Numbered from the stretch's first letter, positions 23,582-32,915 are shown. The stretch: DNA of 64,000 bases from an uncultured Ruminococcus sp. (GCA_910584195.1 CAJTYV010000010.1:14215-78214), one strand, 5' to 3'. The notes: generated by a model not told the origin, from the sequence alone. Program-made: numbers and translations.

Positions 23582-24610
23582 TTAAAGAAGCTCAGCAATG
23601 TCAAGCACAAGTCTTTCGGATTTTTCCCATCCGAGACATGGGTCAGTAATTGACTTTCCGTAGATAGATTCTCCGATTTTTTGACAGCCGTCCTCAATAT
23701 AGCTTTCTATCATAAGACCCTTGACAAGCTTATTAATATCGGAGCTGTGGCGCATGCTGTGGAGTATTTCCTTAGCAATACGTATCTGTTCGAGGTATTG
23801 TTTTCCTGAGTTGGAGTGATTTGTGTCAACTATAAGAGCAGGATTCAGCAGATTTTTTTCGCTGTAGACCTGTGCAAGACGGTAAAGATCCTCGTAGTGA
23901 TAGTTGGGGAAGGACTGACCTCTGTCGTTTACGTAGCCTCTGAGAATAGCGTGAGCATAAGGATTTCCGTCGCTTTTAGCTTCGGAAGCACGGTAGATAA
24001 ATGCGTGTGGGTGCTGAGCTGCCGTAATTGCATTCATCATAACGGAAATATCGCCGCTTGTAGGATTTTTCATGCCGACAGGGATAGAAACTCCGCTTGA
24101 AACAAGGCGGTGCTGCTGATTTTCTACCGAACGTGCGCCAATGGCAACGTATGCGAGAATGTCGTCGAGGTAGCTGTAGTTTTCGGGATAGAGCATTTCG
24201 TCCGCAGCGGTAAAGCCTGTTTCTGCAAGAGCCTTGATGTGAAGATTGCGGACAGCCGCAATTCCGCTTGAAAGGTCCGGCATGCCTGTTGGATTTGGCT
24301 GGTGAAGCATGCCTTTGTATCCGTCTCCGGTTGTGCGCGGTTTACCTGTATAGATTCTGGGGATAATGAAAATTTTATCTTTGACCTTTTCCTGAAGCTC
24401 ACGGAGACGTGTGATATAATCGAGAACAGGTTCTTCCGTATCTGCTGAGCAAGGACCTATAATAAGGAGAAATTTATCGGAATCTCCGCGGAATATAGCT
24501 TTTACTTCCTCATCACGGCGAAATTTAATCTCCGCAAGTTCGGGAGAGATAGGATAGTTTTCCTTGATCTCGGATGGTCTGGGAAGTTCCCGTATTAATT
24601 TCATTGGCAT
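23582..24610 (-). CDS. 3-deoxy-7-phosphoheptulonate (DAHP) synthase, class I
   Basis: A 342-residue DAHP synthase of the AroF/AroG/AroH type, the first step of the shikimate pathway, joining phosphoenolpyruvate and erythrose 4-phosphate. Seen: LLIIGPCSAD, IPRIYTGKPRTTGDGYKGM in part, the metal-ligand and substrate blocks GARSVENQQHR and VDTNHSNSGK. It lacks an extra regulatory domain, so feedback control would be through the loops of the barrel. It is the last gene of the trp-aroC-DAHP synthase run, 15 bases after aroC. It supplies chorismate for the tryptophan genes upstream. Which isozyme class it equals in feedback specificity cannot be read. Confidence 0.95.
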   Translation of the reverse strand: MPMKLIRELPRPSEIKENYPISPELAEIKFRRDEEVKAIFRGDSDKFLLIIGPCSADTEEPVLDYITRLRELQEKVKDKIFIIPRIYTGKPRTTGDGYKGMLHQPNPTGMPDLSSGIAAVRNLHIKALAETGFTAADEMLYPENYSYLDDILAYVAIGARSVENQQHRLVSSGVSIPVGMKNPTSGDISVMMNAITAAQHPHAFIYRASEAKSDGNPYAHAILRGYVNDRGQSFPNYHYEDLYRLAQVYSEKNLLNPALIVDTNHSNSGKQYLEQIRIAKEILHSMRHSSDINKLVKGLMIESYIEDGCQKIGESIYGKSITDPCLGWEKSERLVLDIAELL

Positions 24611-24625
24611 AATACATCAATCCTT

Positions 24626-25711
24626 TTACTTATTAATATTTCCATATCGGAGCACGATCTGATCCAAAAGAACGAGAGCCGTAATGCTGTCCGCCACTAC
24701 TCTTGCACGGTGAACGATAGCAGGATCATGCCTGCCTTTTATCTGCAATGTAGTATTTTCGCCGTTTGTGAGGTCGACTGTCTGCTGTTCCTTATAAATA
24801 GACGGCGTAGGTTTAACGGCGCAGCGGAATACGATAGGCATACCGTTGGTTATGCCGCCGAGAATACCGCCGCAGTTGTTGGTATCCGTAATTACTTTAT
24901 TATCGACATTTCTGAAAGGGTCGTTAGCCTGACTGCCTCTCATTTCGGCGTATCTGAATCCTGCGCCGAATTCAACGCCTTTTACGGCAGGAATGCTGAA
25001 AAGTGCGTGGGAGAGAACGCTTTCCACAGTATCAAACCATGGTTCGCCGATTCCGGCAGGCATACCGTATACGGCAGTTTCAAGTATTCCGCCAACAGAG
25101 TCGCCGTCGGCTTTGGCAGCCATGATAGCGGCTTTCATTTTTTCTTCGGCGGAGGGTTCGAGAACCGCAAATTCCTTGTCGTTCAGCAAGCCGATGTCCG
25201 TTTGAATGTCGTCAAATTCCCTGTCGTAAACTCCGCCGCATGAGAGAATATGAGTTCCTATGATAATTCCGTTCGCTTTAAGTGCAGAGAGCGCCACAGC
25301 TCCGGCAGCGACAATTCCGGCGGTGATGCGTCCGGAGAAGTGTCCGCCGCCTCGAAAATCCTGAGAACCTCCGTATTTTACGTTTGCCGTAAGATCGGCA
25401 TGACCGGGACGTGCTTTATATGCGAGTTCGCCGTAATCACGGCTTCGCGTATCCTGATTTTCTATTATGAATGTGATTGGCGTACCGGTGGTTTTACCGT
25501 TGAAAACTCCGCTGACGATTTTGACTTCGTCAGCTTCTTTACGTGCTGTTGAAATAGCTCCCACAGATTTTCGCAGGGACATTTGCTGTGCGATAAAGTT
25601 CTCGTCAACAGGAATACCTGCAGGCATACCGTCAAGAACAGCTCCGATAGCATTTCCGTGGCTTTCTCCGAAAAGAGTGACTGCAATGCTGTTTCCGAAA
25701 GTGTTTTTCAA
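24626..25711 (-). CDS. aroC: Chorismate synthase
   Basis: A 361-residue FMN-dependent enzyme that turns 5-enolpyruvylshikimate 3-phosphate into chorismate, the branch point to tryptophan. Seen: N-terminal LFGESHGNAIGAVLDGMPAG, the second signature YKARPGHADLTANVKYGG in part, GGGHFSGRITAG and the C-terminal KGRHDPAIVHRARVVADSI. Length and motif order are normal. A promoter lies between trpA and this gene (25763-25791), so aroC and the DAHP synthase can be expressed both with and apart from the trp genes. Confidence 0.97.
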   Translation of the reverse strand: MKNTFGNSIAVTLFGESHGNAIGAVLDGMPAGIPVDENFIAQQMSLRKSVGAISTARKEADEVKIVSGVFNGKTTGTPITFIIENQDTRSRDYGELAYKARPGHADLTANVKYGGSQDFRGGGHFSGRITAGIVAAGAVALSALKANGIIIGTHILSCGGVYDREFDDIQTDIGLLNDKEFAVLEPSAEEKMKAAIMAAKADGDSVGGILETAVYGMPAGIGEPWFDTVESVLSHALFSIPAVKGVEFGAGFRYAEMRGSQANDPFRNVDNKVITDTNNCGGILGGITNGMPIVFRCAVKPTPSIYKEQQTVDLTNGENTTLQIKGRHDPAIVHRARVVADSITALVLLDQIVLRYGNINK

Positions 25712-25762
25712 TCTGTTTCACCTCTGTAGAATTTCTCGCTCCCGAGAAAGTTTATAATAAAG

Positions 25763-25791
25763 AGTATATCATATTATTTTTATAATGTCAA
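25763..25791 (-). promoter_or_regulatory. Internal promoter for aroC and the DAHP synthase gene
   Basis: On the minus strand TTGACA (25791-25786), 17 bases, TATACT (25768-25763), starting only 10 bases after the trpA stop. A TTTCTCG/CGAGAAA hairpin lies in the short leader. Confidence 0.78.
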
Positions 25792-25800
25792 CCGCAGTAT

Positions 25801-26574
25801 TTACGTTGAAATTGCTTCTTTCATTAATCTTATATATTCGCCAACATAATAAGGGGAGTCTTTTCCGTATTGTTCGATAATTTTTATTATAGCCGAGCCA
25901 ACGATAACGCCGTCCGAAACAGCCGCCATTTTCTGAGCCTGACGCGGTTCGGAAATACCGAATCCCACAGCGCACGGAACATCCGTGTTCTGACGGATAA
26001 TATCGACAATGCGGCTTATATCGGTGTTTATTTCGCTTCTAACGCCTGTAACTCCCAGACTTGAGACGATGTAAATAAATCCCTCGGCGTCTTTGGCGAT
26101 CATAGCCGCTCTGTCCTCAGAGGTAGGAGCAATAAGAGAGATCATATCTATACCGTATTTTTTTGAGACTTCGGCAAACTCTCCCTTTTCCTCATAAGGA
26201 AGATCCGGAAGTATGATGCCGTCAATACCTGATTCCTTGCAGCGTGACATAAAACGTTCACCGCCGTATGAGAAAACAACGTTGGCGTATGTCATGAAAA
26301 CAAGGGGAATCTTTACATCGCGGCGAAGCTCGGTCACAAAGTCAAATATTTTGTCCGTAGTTACGCCGCCAGCAAGAGCGCGTATGTTTGCTCCCTGAAT
26401 AACCGGACCTTCGGCAGTCGGGTCGGAGAAAGGTATGCCGAGTTCGATAAGGTCAGCTCCTGCATCAACTGCCGCACGAACCACTTTAGCGGTCGTTTCG
26501 AGATCGGGATCGCCGCAGGTAATGAAAGGGATAAACGCTTTGCCGTTTTCAAATGCTTTTCTTATATTACTCAT
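25801..26574 (-). CDS. trpA: Tryptophan synthase alpha chain
   Basis: A 257-residue TIM-barrel subunit that cleaves indole-3-glycerol phosphate to indole and glyceraldehyde 3-phosphate, passing indole to TrpB. Seen: FITCGDPDLETT, LIELGIPFSDPTAEGPVIQ (Glu and Asp of the active site), GIDGIILPDLPYEE, and the phosphate-binding VGFGISEPRQAQ. It overlaps trpB by 8 bases, which suits equal synthesis of the complex. Last of the seven trp genes. Confidence 0.97.
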   Translation of the reverse strand: MSNIRKAFENGKAFIPFITCGDPDLETTAKVVRAAVDAGADLIELGIPFSDPTAEGPVIQGANIRALAGGVTTDKIFDFVTELRRDVKIPLVFMTYANVVFSYGGERFMSRCKESGIDGIILPDLPYEEKGEFAEVSKKYGIDMISLIAPTSEDRAAMIAKDAEGFIYIVSSLGVTGVRSEINTDISRIVDIIRQNTDVPCAVGFGISEPRQAQKMAAVSDGVIVGSAIIKIIEQYGKDSPYYVGEYIRLMKEAIST

Positions 26575-27754
26575 AAATATCCTCCCCTCTGTAACGTGCG
26601 ATCGCTGCGCAGTCCTTATCTCCTCTGCCCGAAATGGTAATAATTATTATTTTTTCTTTATCCATAGTCGGAGCAAGCTTCATAGCATAGGCAACTGCGT
26701 GCGCAGATTCGATTGCGGGAATTATGCCTTCAACTCTTGAAAGATACTCGAAAGCGTTTACTGCTTCATCGTCTGTCACGGGTACATATTCCGCGCGTCC
26801 GATGTCATGGAGATGCGCGTGTTCAGGACCTACTCCGGGGTAATCGAGTCCAGCCGAAATAGAGTATACGGGAGCTATCTGACCGTATTCGTCCTGACAG
26901 AAATAAGACTTCATGCCGTGGAAGATACCGATTCTTCCCGTATTAACAGTTGCAGCCGTTTCAAAAGTATCTATACCTCTGCCGGCAGCCTCGCAGCCTA
27001 TAAGACGTACGGATTCGTCCGGAATGTAGTGATAAAAGCTTCCTATAGCATTTGAGCCTCCGCCTACGCAGGCAATAACAGCATCAGGAAGTCTGCCCTC
27101 TTTATCGAGTATCTGTTGTCTCGATTCACGGGAAATAACTGCCTGAAAATCGCGCACAATTGTCGGAAACGGGTGCGGTCCCATAACAGAGCCGAGACAG
27201 TAGTGCGTATCGCTGATACGCTTGGTCCATTCGCGCATAGCCTCGGAAACGGCGTCTTTGAGAGTAGCCGTACCTGTAGTGACCGGAATGACATCAGAGC
27301 CGAGGAGCTTCATTCGGTAAACGTTCAGAGCCTGACGTTTGGTATCCTCCTCGCCCATGAATACAACGCATTCCATGCCGAGCAGCGCGGCGGCAGTAGC
27401 AGTTGCAACACCGTGCTGACCTGCGCCTGTTTCGGCTATAAGACGTGTTTTGCCCATTTTCTTGGCAAGGAGAGCCTGCCCGAGAACGTTGTTTATCTTG
27501 TGAGAGCCTGTATGGTTGAGATCCTCGCGCTTGAGGTATATTTTCGCACCGCCGAGTTCTTTTGTAAGCTTTTCGGCGTAATAAAGCAGAGAAGGTCTGC
27601 CTGCATATTCGTTGAAAAGCTGAGTAAGTTCCCTGTTAAATTCAAGGTCATTCTTATAATATTCATAAGCTTTTTCAAGCTCGTTTATGGCGTTCATAAG
27701 CGTTTCAGGGATATACTGTCCGCCGTGAACGCCAAAACGTCCTTTTGATTCCAT
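26567..27754 (-). CDS. trpB: Tryptophan synthase beta chain
   Basis: A 395-residue PLP enzyme joining indole and serine. Seen: N-terminal FGVHGGQYIPETLM, the PLP-lysine motif KREDLNHTGSHKINN, AETGAGQHGVATA, and the phosphate cup CVGGGSNAIGSF. It is the standard TrpB1 type that pairs with TrpA. The gene starts 14 bases after trpF and overlaps trpA. Confidence 0.97.
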   Translation of the reverse strand: MESKGRFGVHGGQYIPETLMNAINELEKAYEYYKNDLEFNRELTQLFNEYAGRPSLLYYAEKLTKELGGAKIYLKREDLNHTGSHKINNVLGQALLAKKMGKTRLIAETGAGQHGVATATAAALLGMECVVFMGEEDTKRQALNVYRMKLLGSDVIPVTTGTATLKDAVSEAMREWTKRISDTHYCLGSVMGPHPFPTIVRDFQAVISRESRQQILDKEGRLPDAVIACVGGGSNAIGSFYHYIPDESVRLIGCEAAGRGIDTFETAATVNTGRIGIFHGMKSYFCQDEYGQIAPVYSISAGLDYPGVGPEHAHLHDIGRAEYVPVTDDEAVNAFEYLSRVEGIIPAIESAHAVAYAMKLAPTMDKEKIIIITISGRGDKDCAAIARYRGEDIYE

Positions 27755-27768
27755 ATAAATCTGTCCTT

Positions 27769-28371
27769 TCAGTAAATTGAATCCATAAATTCTTTCATTT
27801 TATAAAAGTCCTTAACTCCGTTGGTTTCGATACCCGAACTGACATCGACAGCATAGGGAGCGAGTTTTTTTACAGCGTTGAGGGCATTATTTTTATCGAG
27901 ACCGCCGGCTAAGAAGTAATTCCGTTTCATTCCTCTTATAAGGGTGTGATCGAATTGCATTCCGCCGCCCATTCCTGAATCGAGGAGAACAAGATCGGCA
28001 GGAGAATCGTTGGCAAGCTCAATATCCTTTTCGGAGCGGACTATAAACGCTTTTATAACACAAATATTCTCTTTTTGAAGCTGGACGATGCAGTCCTCAT
28101 TTTCGTTTCCGTGGAGTTGAACGGCTTTTATTATACCGCAGTTTACGAGGTATATGATGTTTTCGGTCGGTTCGTCAACGAAAACGCCCACAGGAACGAT
28201 TCTTTTATCAAGAAGCTTGGTAAGCTCCGCGGCTTTTTCGGGAGTAATGAAGCGTTTGCTTTTTTTGGCGAAAACATAGCCGATATAGTCGGGCAGGAGC
28301 TTGTTGACGTACTCGATATCGACTGTTCTTCTTATGCCGCACATTTTTACCTTTGTAACGGCATGATTCAT
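27769..28371 (-). CDS. trpF: Phosphoribosylanthranilate isomerase
   Basis: A 200-residue TIM-barrel enzyme catalysing the Amadori rearrangement of phosphoribosylanthranilate. Seen: VKMCGIRR with the catalytic cysteine near the N-terminus, RIVPVGVFVDEP, VQLHGNE, and FLAGGLDKNN and VDVSSGIETNGVKD near the C-terminus with the catalytic and phosphate-binding residues. The start overlaps the trpC stop by 4 bases. Confidence 0.95.
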   Translation of the reverse strand: MNHAVTKVKMCGIRRTVDIEYVNKLLPDYIGYVFAKKSKRFITPEKAAELTKLLDKRIVPVGVFVDEPTENIIYLVNCGIIKAVQLHGNENEDCIVQLQKENICVIKAFIVRSEKDIELANDSPADLVLLDSGMGGGMQFDHTLIRGMKRNYFLAGGLDKNNALNAVKKLAPYAVDVSSGIETNGVKDFYKMKEFMDSIY

Positions 28372-29153
28372 TGGCTTACACCTCTGAGTTCGGCTAATTT
28401 GGCTGACTTATCTTCCGCGCGCATAAGAGCTTCACCAATGAGAACGGCGTCTGCGCCTGCTTTGCGGAGAAGTGCGATGTCCTCAGCCGTTTTAACTCCG
28501 CTTTCCGAAACGAACAGCACATCATGCGGAACAAGTTCGCGGAGACGGCGGCTGTTTTCAGTATCAACGGAAAAATCGGTAAGATCGCGGTTGTTTACGC
28601 CGATAATTCTTGCACCGCAGTTCAAAGCAGTTTTCACCTCGGTATCGTTGTGCGCCTCGACAAGAGCGGACAGTCCTAAGCTGTCGCATACTTTTATATA
28701 GGATTTGATTTGTTCGGCAGACAGGATAGAGCAGATCAGCAGTACTGCTTCCGCGCCGAGCAGCTTAGCTTCATAGATCATGTATTCGTCCACGGTGAAG
28801 TCCTTGCGTATGCAGGGAAGACTGACGTTTTCGGCTATTTGACGGAGGTATTCGTCTTTTCCGAGAAACCATTTCGGCTCAGTAAGAACGGAAATGCAGT
28901 CTGCGCCTGCTGATTCGTAGTCTTTCGCTATTTTGAGATACGGGAACTCCTCCGCGATTATCCCTTTTGACGGTGAAGCCTTTTTGCACTCGCAAATGAA
29001 CGAAATATCAGGCTTTTTAAGGGCGTTCTCAAAAGCGAACGAACCTTTGGGCGCAGAAAGAGCCGCTGTCTTTACGTCCTCATACGGGAATGTCTTTTTT
29101 GCCGTTTCTACGCGTATTTTAGCGTGAGCGGCAAGCTTTTCGAGTATAGTCAT
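28368..29153 (-). CDS. trpC: Indole-3-glycerol phosphate synthase
   Basis: A 261-residue TIM barrel closing the indole ring. Seen: FICECKKASPSKG (catalytic Lys), LTEPKWFLGKDEYL, CIRKDFTVDEYMIYEAKLLG in part, VEAHNDTEV, and IIGVNNRDLTDFSVD. It stands alone as one domain, not fused to TrpF as in enterobacteria. Eight bases separate it from trpD. Confidence 0.96.
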   Translation of the reverse strand: MTILEKLAAHAKIRVETAKKTFPYEDVKTAALSAPKGSFAFENALKKPDISFICECKKASPSKGIIAEEFPYLKIAKDYESAGADCISVLTEPKWFLGKDEYLRQIAENVSLPCIRKDFTVDEYMIYEAKLLGAEAVLLICSILSAEQIKSYIKVCDSLGLSALVEAHNDTEVKTALNCGARIIGVNNRDLTDFSVDTENSRRLRELVPHDVLFVSESGVKTAEDIALLRKAGADAVLIGEALMRAEDKSAKLAELRGVSQ

Positions 29154-29161
29154 TCGGCACC

Positions 29162-30181
29162 TCAGCTATTGGAAATTTCTATGACTTTATTGAGCGTTTC
29201 AAGGGCTTTTCCGCTGTCGATAAGTTCTGCGGCAAGATTCACGCCGTCTTTCATAGAGGACGCTTTTCCGCCTGTATAAATAGCTGCTCCGGCATTGAGG
29301 AGTATAGTGTTTCTCTTGTGACCTTTTATTTCACCCGAGAGAATACCTCTTGTGATAGCGGCGTTTTCCTCGGGAGTACCGCCGAGAAGGTCGTTTTGGG
29401 AACAGCGTTCAAATCCGAACTGTTCGGGCGTAATTTCGTAATTTTTCATCCAGCCGTCCTTGTATTCACATATGAGCGTAGGAGCGGAAAGTGAAATTTC
29501 GTCAAGTTTATCCTTCCCGTAGACAACCATGCCGCTTTGAGAACCCAGCTTCATAAGTACTTGAGCAACGGGAACAATGAGCGACTGATCGTAAACACCA
29601 AGGATATGATGTTTTGGAGACGCGGGGTTGGTAAGCGGACCGAGAATATTAAAAACAGTCCTGATGCCGAGTTCTTTGCGGATAGAGCCTACATATTTCA
29701 TAGAGGAGTGGTATTTCTGAGCAAAGAAGAAGCAGAATCCTGCTTCGTTGAGGAGTTCTCGGCATTTTTCGGGTTCAAGGTTTATATTCATTCCGAGAGC
29801 TTCAAGGCAGTCGGCAGTACCTGAAAGAGAGGAAGCCGCACGGTTTCCGTGTTTAGCAACAAGTATGCCCGAAGATGCTATAACCATTGCGGAAGTTGTT
29901 GAGATATTGAAGCTGTGAGCGTTATCACCGCCTGTTCCGACAATTTCGAGCAGATCCATATCGTTTTCAAATTTAGCCGCCGCATCGCGCATGGCTGCCG
30001 CGCATCCTGTTATTTCGTCTATCGTTTCCGATTTGGTACTTTTTGTTGACAACGCTGCGAGAAAAGCCGCGTTTTGAGTTGGTGTGGACTGACCTGACAT
30101 AATTTCGGAAATTACGGCATATGCTTCATCATATGTCAGATCTTGTTTGTCAACGATTTTGACTATTGCTTCTTTTATCAT
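29162..30181 (-). CDS. trpD: Anthranilate phosphoribosyltransferase
   Basis: A 339-residue enzyme transferring the phosphoribosyl group of PRPP to anthranilate. Seen: the PRPP-binding VGTGGDNAHSFNIST loop (usual GTGGD), KHGNRAASSLSGTAD, FFFAQKYHSSMKYVGSIRKE in part, and FNILGPLTNPA. Not fused to TrpG. Eighteen bases follow trpG. Confidence 0.96.
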   Translation of the reverse strand: MIKEAIVKIVDKQDLTYDEAYAVISEIMSGQSTPTQNAAFLAALSTKSTKSETIDEITGCAAAMRDAAAKFENDMDLLEIVGTGGDNAHSFNISTTSAMVIASSGILVAKHGNRAASSLSGTADCLEALGMNINLEPEKCRELLNEAGFCFFFAQKYHSSMKYVGSIRKELGIRTVFNILGPLTNPASPKHHILGVYDQSLIVPVAQVLMKLGSQSGMVVYGKDKLDEISLSAPTLICEYKDGWMKNYEITPEQFGFERCSQNDLLGGTPEENAAITRGILSGEIKGHKRNTILLNAGAAIYTGGKASSMKDGVNLAAELIDSGKALETLNKVIEISNS

Positions 30182-30198
30182 AATGAATACCTCCTGAA

Positions 30199-30765
30199 TT
30201 ACAGTTTAATAAAGTTTTCGAGCATTGTTTTTCCGTTTGGAGTCATAATAGACTCGGGGTGGAACTGTACGCCGAAAATGTTGTAATCCCTGTGCTGAAC
30301 TGCCATTATTTCGCCGTCGTCCGCCAATGCTGTAACTTTAAGACAGTCTGGGAGAGTTTCAGGGTCGGCAGCAAGCGAGTGATAGCGCGCAACAGGCGAA
30401 TTTTCGGGAATATCCTTAAAAAGCTGACAAGAGCCTGCGAAGCTCACGACCGACTGTTTGCCGTGCATAAGAGTTTTCGCATAAGTGATTTTCGCACCGT
30501 AAGCGGCGCAGATCGCCTGATGACCGAGACAAACGCCGAGGGTAGGTATTTTTTTGCAGATAGTTTTTGCGGCTTCAATTATAATGCCGGCGTCCTCAGG
30601 TCTGCCCGGACCGGGAGAAATTATGATCTTGTCGGGAGCGAGCGTTTCGATCTCGGATACGGTCATTTCGTCGTTTCTTATAACTTTAATATCCGGCTCA
30701 ATCTCGCCTACAAGCTGAAAAAGATTGTATGAAAAGCTGTCGTAGTTATCTATCAAAAGTATCAT
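30199..30765 (-). CDS. trpG: Anthranilate synthase glutamine amidotransferase subunit
   Basis: A 188-residue class I glutamine amidotransferase giving ammonia to TrpE. Seen: LIDNYDSFSYNL, ISPGPGRPEDAG, the nucleophile motif LGVCLGHQAI, and the catalytic HPES near the C-terminus (FGVQFHPESIMTP). The start overlaps the trpE stop (ATGA). It may also serve 4-amino-4-deoxychorismate synthase (PabA role), as in many bacteria with one such subunit. Confidence 0.95.
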   Translation of the reverse strand: MILLIDNYDSFSYNLFQLVGEIEPDIKVIRNDEMTVSEIETLAPDKIIISPGPGRPEDAGIIIEAAKTICKKIPTLGVCLGHQAICAAYGAKITYAKTLMHGKQSVVSFAGSCQLFKDIPENSPVARYHSLAADPETLPDCLKVTALADDGEIMAVQHRDYNIFGVQFHPESIMTPNGKTMLENFIKL

Positions 30766-32228
30766 AAATCTGCCTCCTCAGCCATTTTCAGTGCATTGAC
30801 GACAGCAGCAGCTTTATTGATGCACTCTTGATATTCGTTTTCGGGAACAGAATCTGCAACGATACCTGCGCCGCTTCTGACAAAGACCTTGCCGTTTTTC
30901 TTATAGGCTATGCGAATGGCGATACAGGTATCAAGGTTGCCTGTGAAATCAATGTATCCTACAGCTCCTCCGTATATGCCGCGCTTGTTGTTTTCAAGCT
31001 CTGCGATTATTTGGCAGGCGCGAATCTTGGGTGCGCCGGAGAGAGTACCTGCCGGAAGTACTGCGCTTACTGCATCGAGACCATCAAATTCATCGCGTAT
31101 TTCACCTGAAACGGTCGAGCCGATATGCATAACATGAGAATAGCGTTCGATGCTGTGAAGCTTTTCCACTTTGACAGAGCCGAAACGGCTTATTTTTCCG
31201 AGGTCGTTTCTGCCAAGATCAACCAGCATATTGTGCTCGGAAAGCTCTTTTTCATCTTTTAGCAGACTTTCTTCAAGCTGCTTATCCTCGGCATCTGTTT
31301 TTCCTCTCGGTCTTGTTCCGGCAAGAGGAAAAGTGTGGAGCACGCCGTTTTCGAGTTTAACGAGAGTTTCAGGGGAAGCGCCGGCTATTTCAACATCAGT
31401 GCCTGAGAAATAGAACATATAAGGCGACGGATTTATAGTTCTGAGAATTCGGTAGGTGTTGAGTAGACTTCCCTCGAAGCCTGCGCTAAGACGGTTGGAG
31501 AGAACTATCTGGAAAATATCGCCCTCATAAATGTGATGTTTGGCTGTATTAACCATATTACAGAATTCTTCCTTATTAAAAAGAGGAGTAACTTCTGTGG
31601 TCAGGTGACCTGCCGGTTCGTGACGGCGTTCACCCCGGCGCAGGAGAGCGGCAAGCTGTTCGAGTTCCATTTTAGCTTTATTATAGCCGGATTCGGGGTC
31701 CTCGAGAGACATGTTCGCAATAAGTATTATCTTTTGACGGAAATTGTCGAAAGCTATAACCTTATCGAAAAGCATCAAATCAACGTCTTTGAATTGTTCA
31801 GTATCCTCGGTGTCGAGACGGAGAGATTTTTCGGTGTAGGCAAGAAAATCATAAGAAAAATAACCGACAAGTCCTCCCGTAAAGGACGGCAGATAGTCAA
31901 ATCTGGGACTTTTGTAATTTGAAAGGAGCTGACGTATCTGCTCGCTCGGGTCATCGGAGGTGACGGTCATACCTCCCGTAGTAAGCCGATTACCGACAGC
32001 CGAAATTTGCATCTTTGGATCGAAGCCGAGAAAAGTGTAGCGTCCCCATTTTTCTTTTTCAGCGACTGATTCGAGCATGTAGCAATGTGTTGAAATATTT
32101 TTCAAAGTCATAAGAGCTTCGATGGGTGTACAGACATCTGAAAGAATCTCGCAGCTCACAGGGACAATATCATATTTTCCGCTGTCTGCGATTTCTTTAA
32201 TTGTTTGAAAGTCAGGCATAAAATTCAT
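30762..32228 (-). CDS. trpE: Anthranilate synthase component I
   Basis: A 488-residue chorismate-binding enzyme making anthranilate. The C-terminal half shows FQIVLSNRLSAGF, SPETLVKLENG, FPLAGTRPRGKT, HNMLVDLGRNDLGKIS, SHVMHIGSTV, LPAGTLSGAPKIRA and the closing VRSGAGIVADSVPE. The feedback-site LLES-like segment appears as CYMLESVAEKEKWGRYTFLG near residue 50. The start at 32228 is set by GGAGGTG 5 bases upstream and by the T-box terminator that ends before it; a longer frame runs back into the T-box. It heads the trp operon. Confidence 0.96.
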   Translation of the reverse strand: MNFMPDFQTIKEIADSGKYDIVPVSCEILSDVCTPIEALMTLKNISTHCYMLESVAEKEKWGRYTFLGFDPKMQISAVGNRLTTGGMTVTSDDPSEQIRQLLSNYKSPRFDYLPSFTGGLVGYFSYDFLAYTEKSLRLDTEDTEQFKDVDLMLFDKVIAFDNFRQKIILIANMSLEDPESGYNKAKMELEQLAALLRRGERRHEPAGHLTTEVTPLFNKEEFCNMVNTAKHHIYEGDIFQIVLSNRLSAGFEGSLLNTYRILRTINPSPYMFYFSGTDVEIAGASPETLVKLENGVLHTFPLAGTRPRGKTDAEDKQLEESLLKDEKELSEHNMLVDLGRNDLGKISRFGSVKVEKLHSIERYSHVMHIGSTVSGEIRDEFDGLDAVSAVLPAGTLSGAPKIRACQIIAELENNKRGIYGGAVGYIDFTGNLDTCIAIRIAYKKNGKVFVRSGAGIVADSVPENEYQECINKAAAVVNALKMAEEADL

Positions 32229-32249
32229 AATAACACCTCCGACAGAAAT

Positions 32250-32522
32250 AAAAAAATCCTTGGCAGAACAAAAATCTGCCAAGGACGAATAAACTTATCC
32301 GCGGTACCACCTTGATTCATGGGAAACCCATGCGCTTGCAGGATACTGACATATCCCCGGTGTTTAACGCACACCTCACGTTACGGAATACTCCGGGAAA
32401 AACCCGTTTGACCGTACCCTCAGCGGTCCATTTGCTAATCTGTGTTTTGCCCGATTCTCAGCATCGCAGGCTCTCTGTGAAAGCATGATAAGCTTTATCT
32501 CCGCTTCAACGGTTTATAAAAT
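32250..32522 (-). promoter_or_regulatory. Tryptophan T-box leader with terminator
   Basis: On the minus strand the leader ends with the T-box sequence AAGGTGGTACCGCGG (32313-32299), which pairs with the uncharged tRNA acceptor end, and then a terminator: TCCTTGGCAGA (complement of 32285-32275) and TCTGCCAAGGA with a run of T (to 32250). The specifier triplet is TGG (complement of 32428-32430, context AAATGGACC), so it reads tRNA-Trp. A GAGAG internal-loop motif is present upstream. Low charged tRNA-Trp should stabilise the antiterminator and switch on trpEGDCFBA. Confidence 0.94.
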
Positions 32523-32523
32523 T

Positions 32524-32552
32524 ATTATATCACGGTTTACGAGGTTTGTCAA
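32524..32552 (-). promoter_or_regulatory. Promoter of the trp operon
   Basis: On the minus strand TTGACA (32552-32547) and TATAAT (32529-32524), 17 bases apart, directly upstream of the T-box. Confidence 0.87.
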
Positions 32553-32691
32553 TAGATTGTATAAAAATAAAATATTTAATTTTTGCAGGCGCTGAATAAA
32601 CAAATTGAAGCAACTTGACTTTATGATTGTAATATATGTAAAATAATAATATATTTACTTGTAAGTTTTTAACAAAAATTATTTGTTACTA

Positions 32692-32720
32692 TTGACAATT
32701 ACGTTAAATAGTGCTATAAT
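32692..32720 (+). promoter_or_regulatory. Distal promoter of the pilus locus
   Basis: TTGACA (32692-32697) and TATAAT (32715-32720), perfect, 17 bases apart, about 245 bases before the first gene. Confidence 0.82.
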
Positions 32721-32732
32721 AAGCATATGAGA

Positions 32733-32803
32733 AAGAATATAGGGATTTTAGGACAATATATACGTCCTTGCAATCTTATATTCTTAAAAAGTCCGGACGA
32801 CTT
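32733..32803 (+). ncRNA. Structured leader RNA candidate before the pilus locus
   Basis: AAGAATATA (32733-32741) pairs with TATATTCTT (32777-32785), with AGGAC/GTCCT (32750-32754 and 32764-32768) inside, followed by a second small hairpin AAGTC/GACTT (32789-32803). It matches no riboswitch I recognise and has no T-run after it, so it would be a leader element or a processed RNA. Confidence 0.4.
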
Positions 32804-32886
32804 ACAATATAATCGTCAATATGTATAAGAGTTGCATATAAAAATTGTGATTATTAATAATATTTTGTGAAAATTCTTCAAAAGTC

Positions 32887-32915
32887 TTGACACAATAAGT
32901 TGAAGGAGGTATAAT
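32887..32915 (+). promoter_or_regulatory. Proximal promoter of the pilus locus
   Basis: TTGACA (32887-32892) and TATAAT (32910-32915), perfect, 17 bases apart, about 50 bases before the first start codon. Confidence 0.85.
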
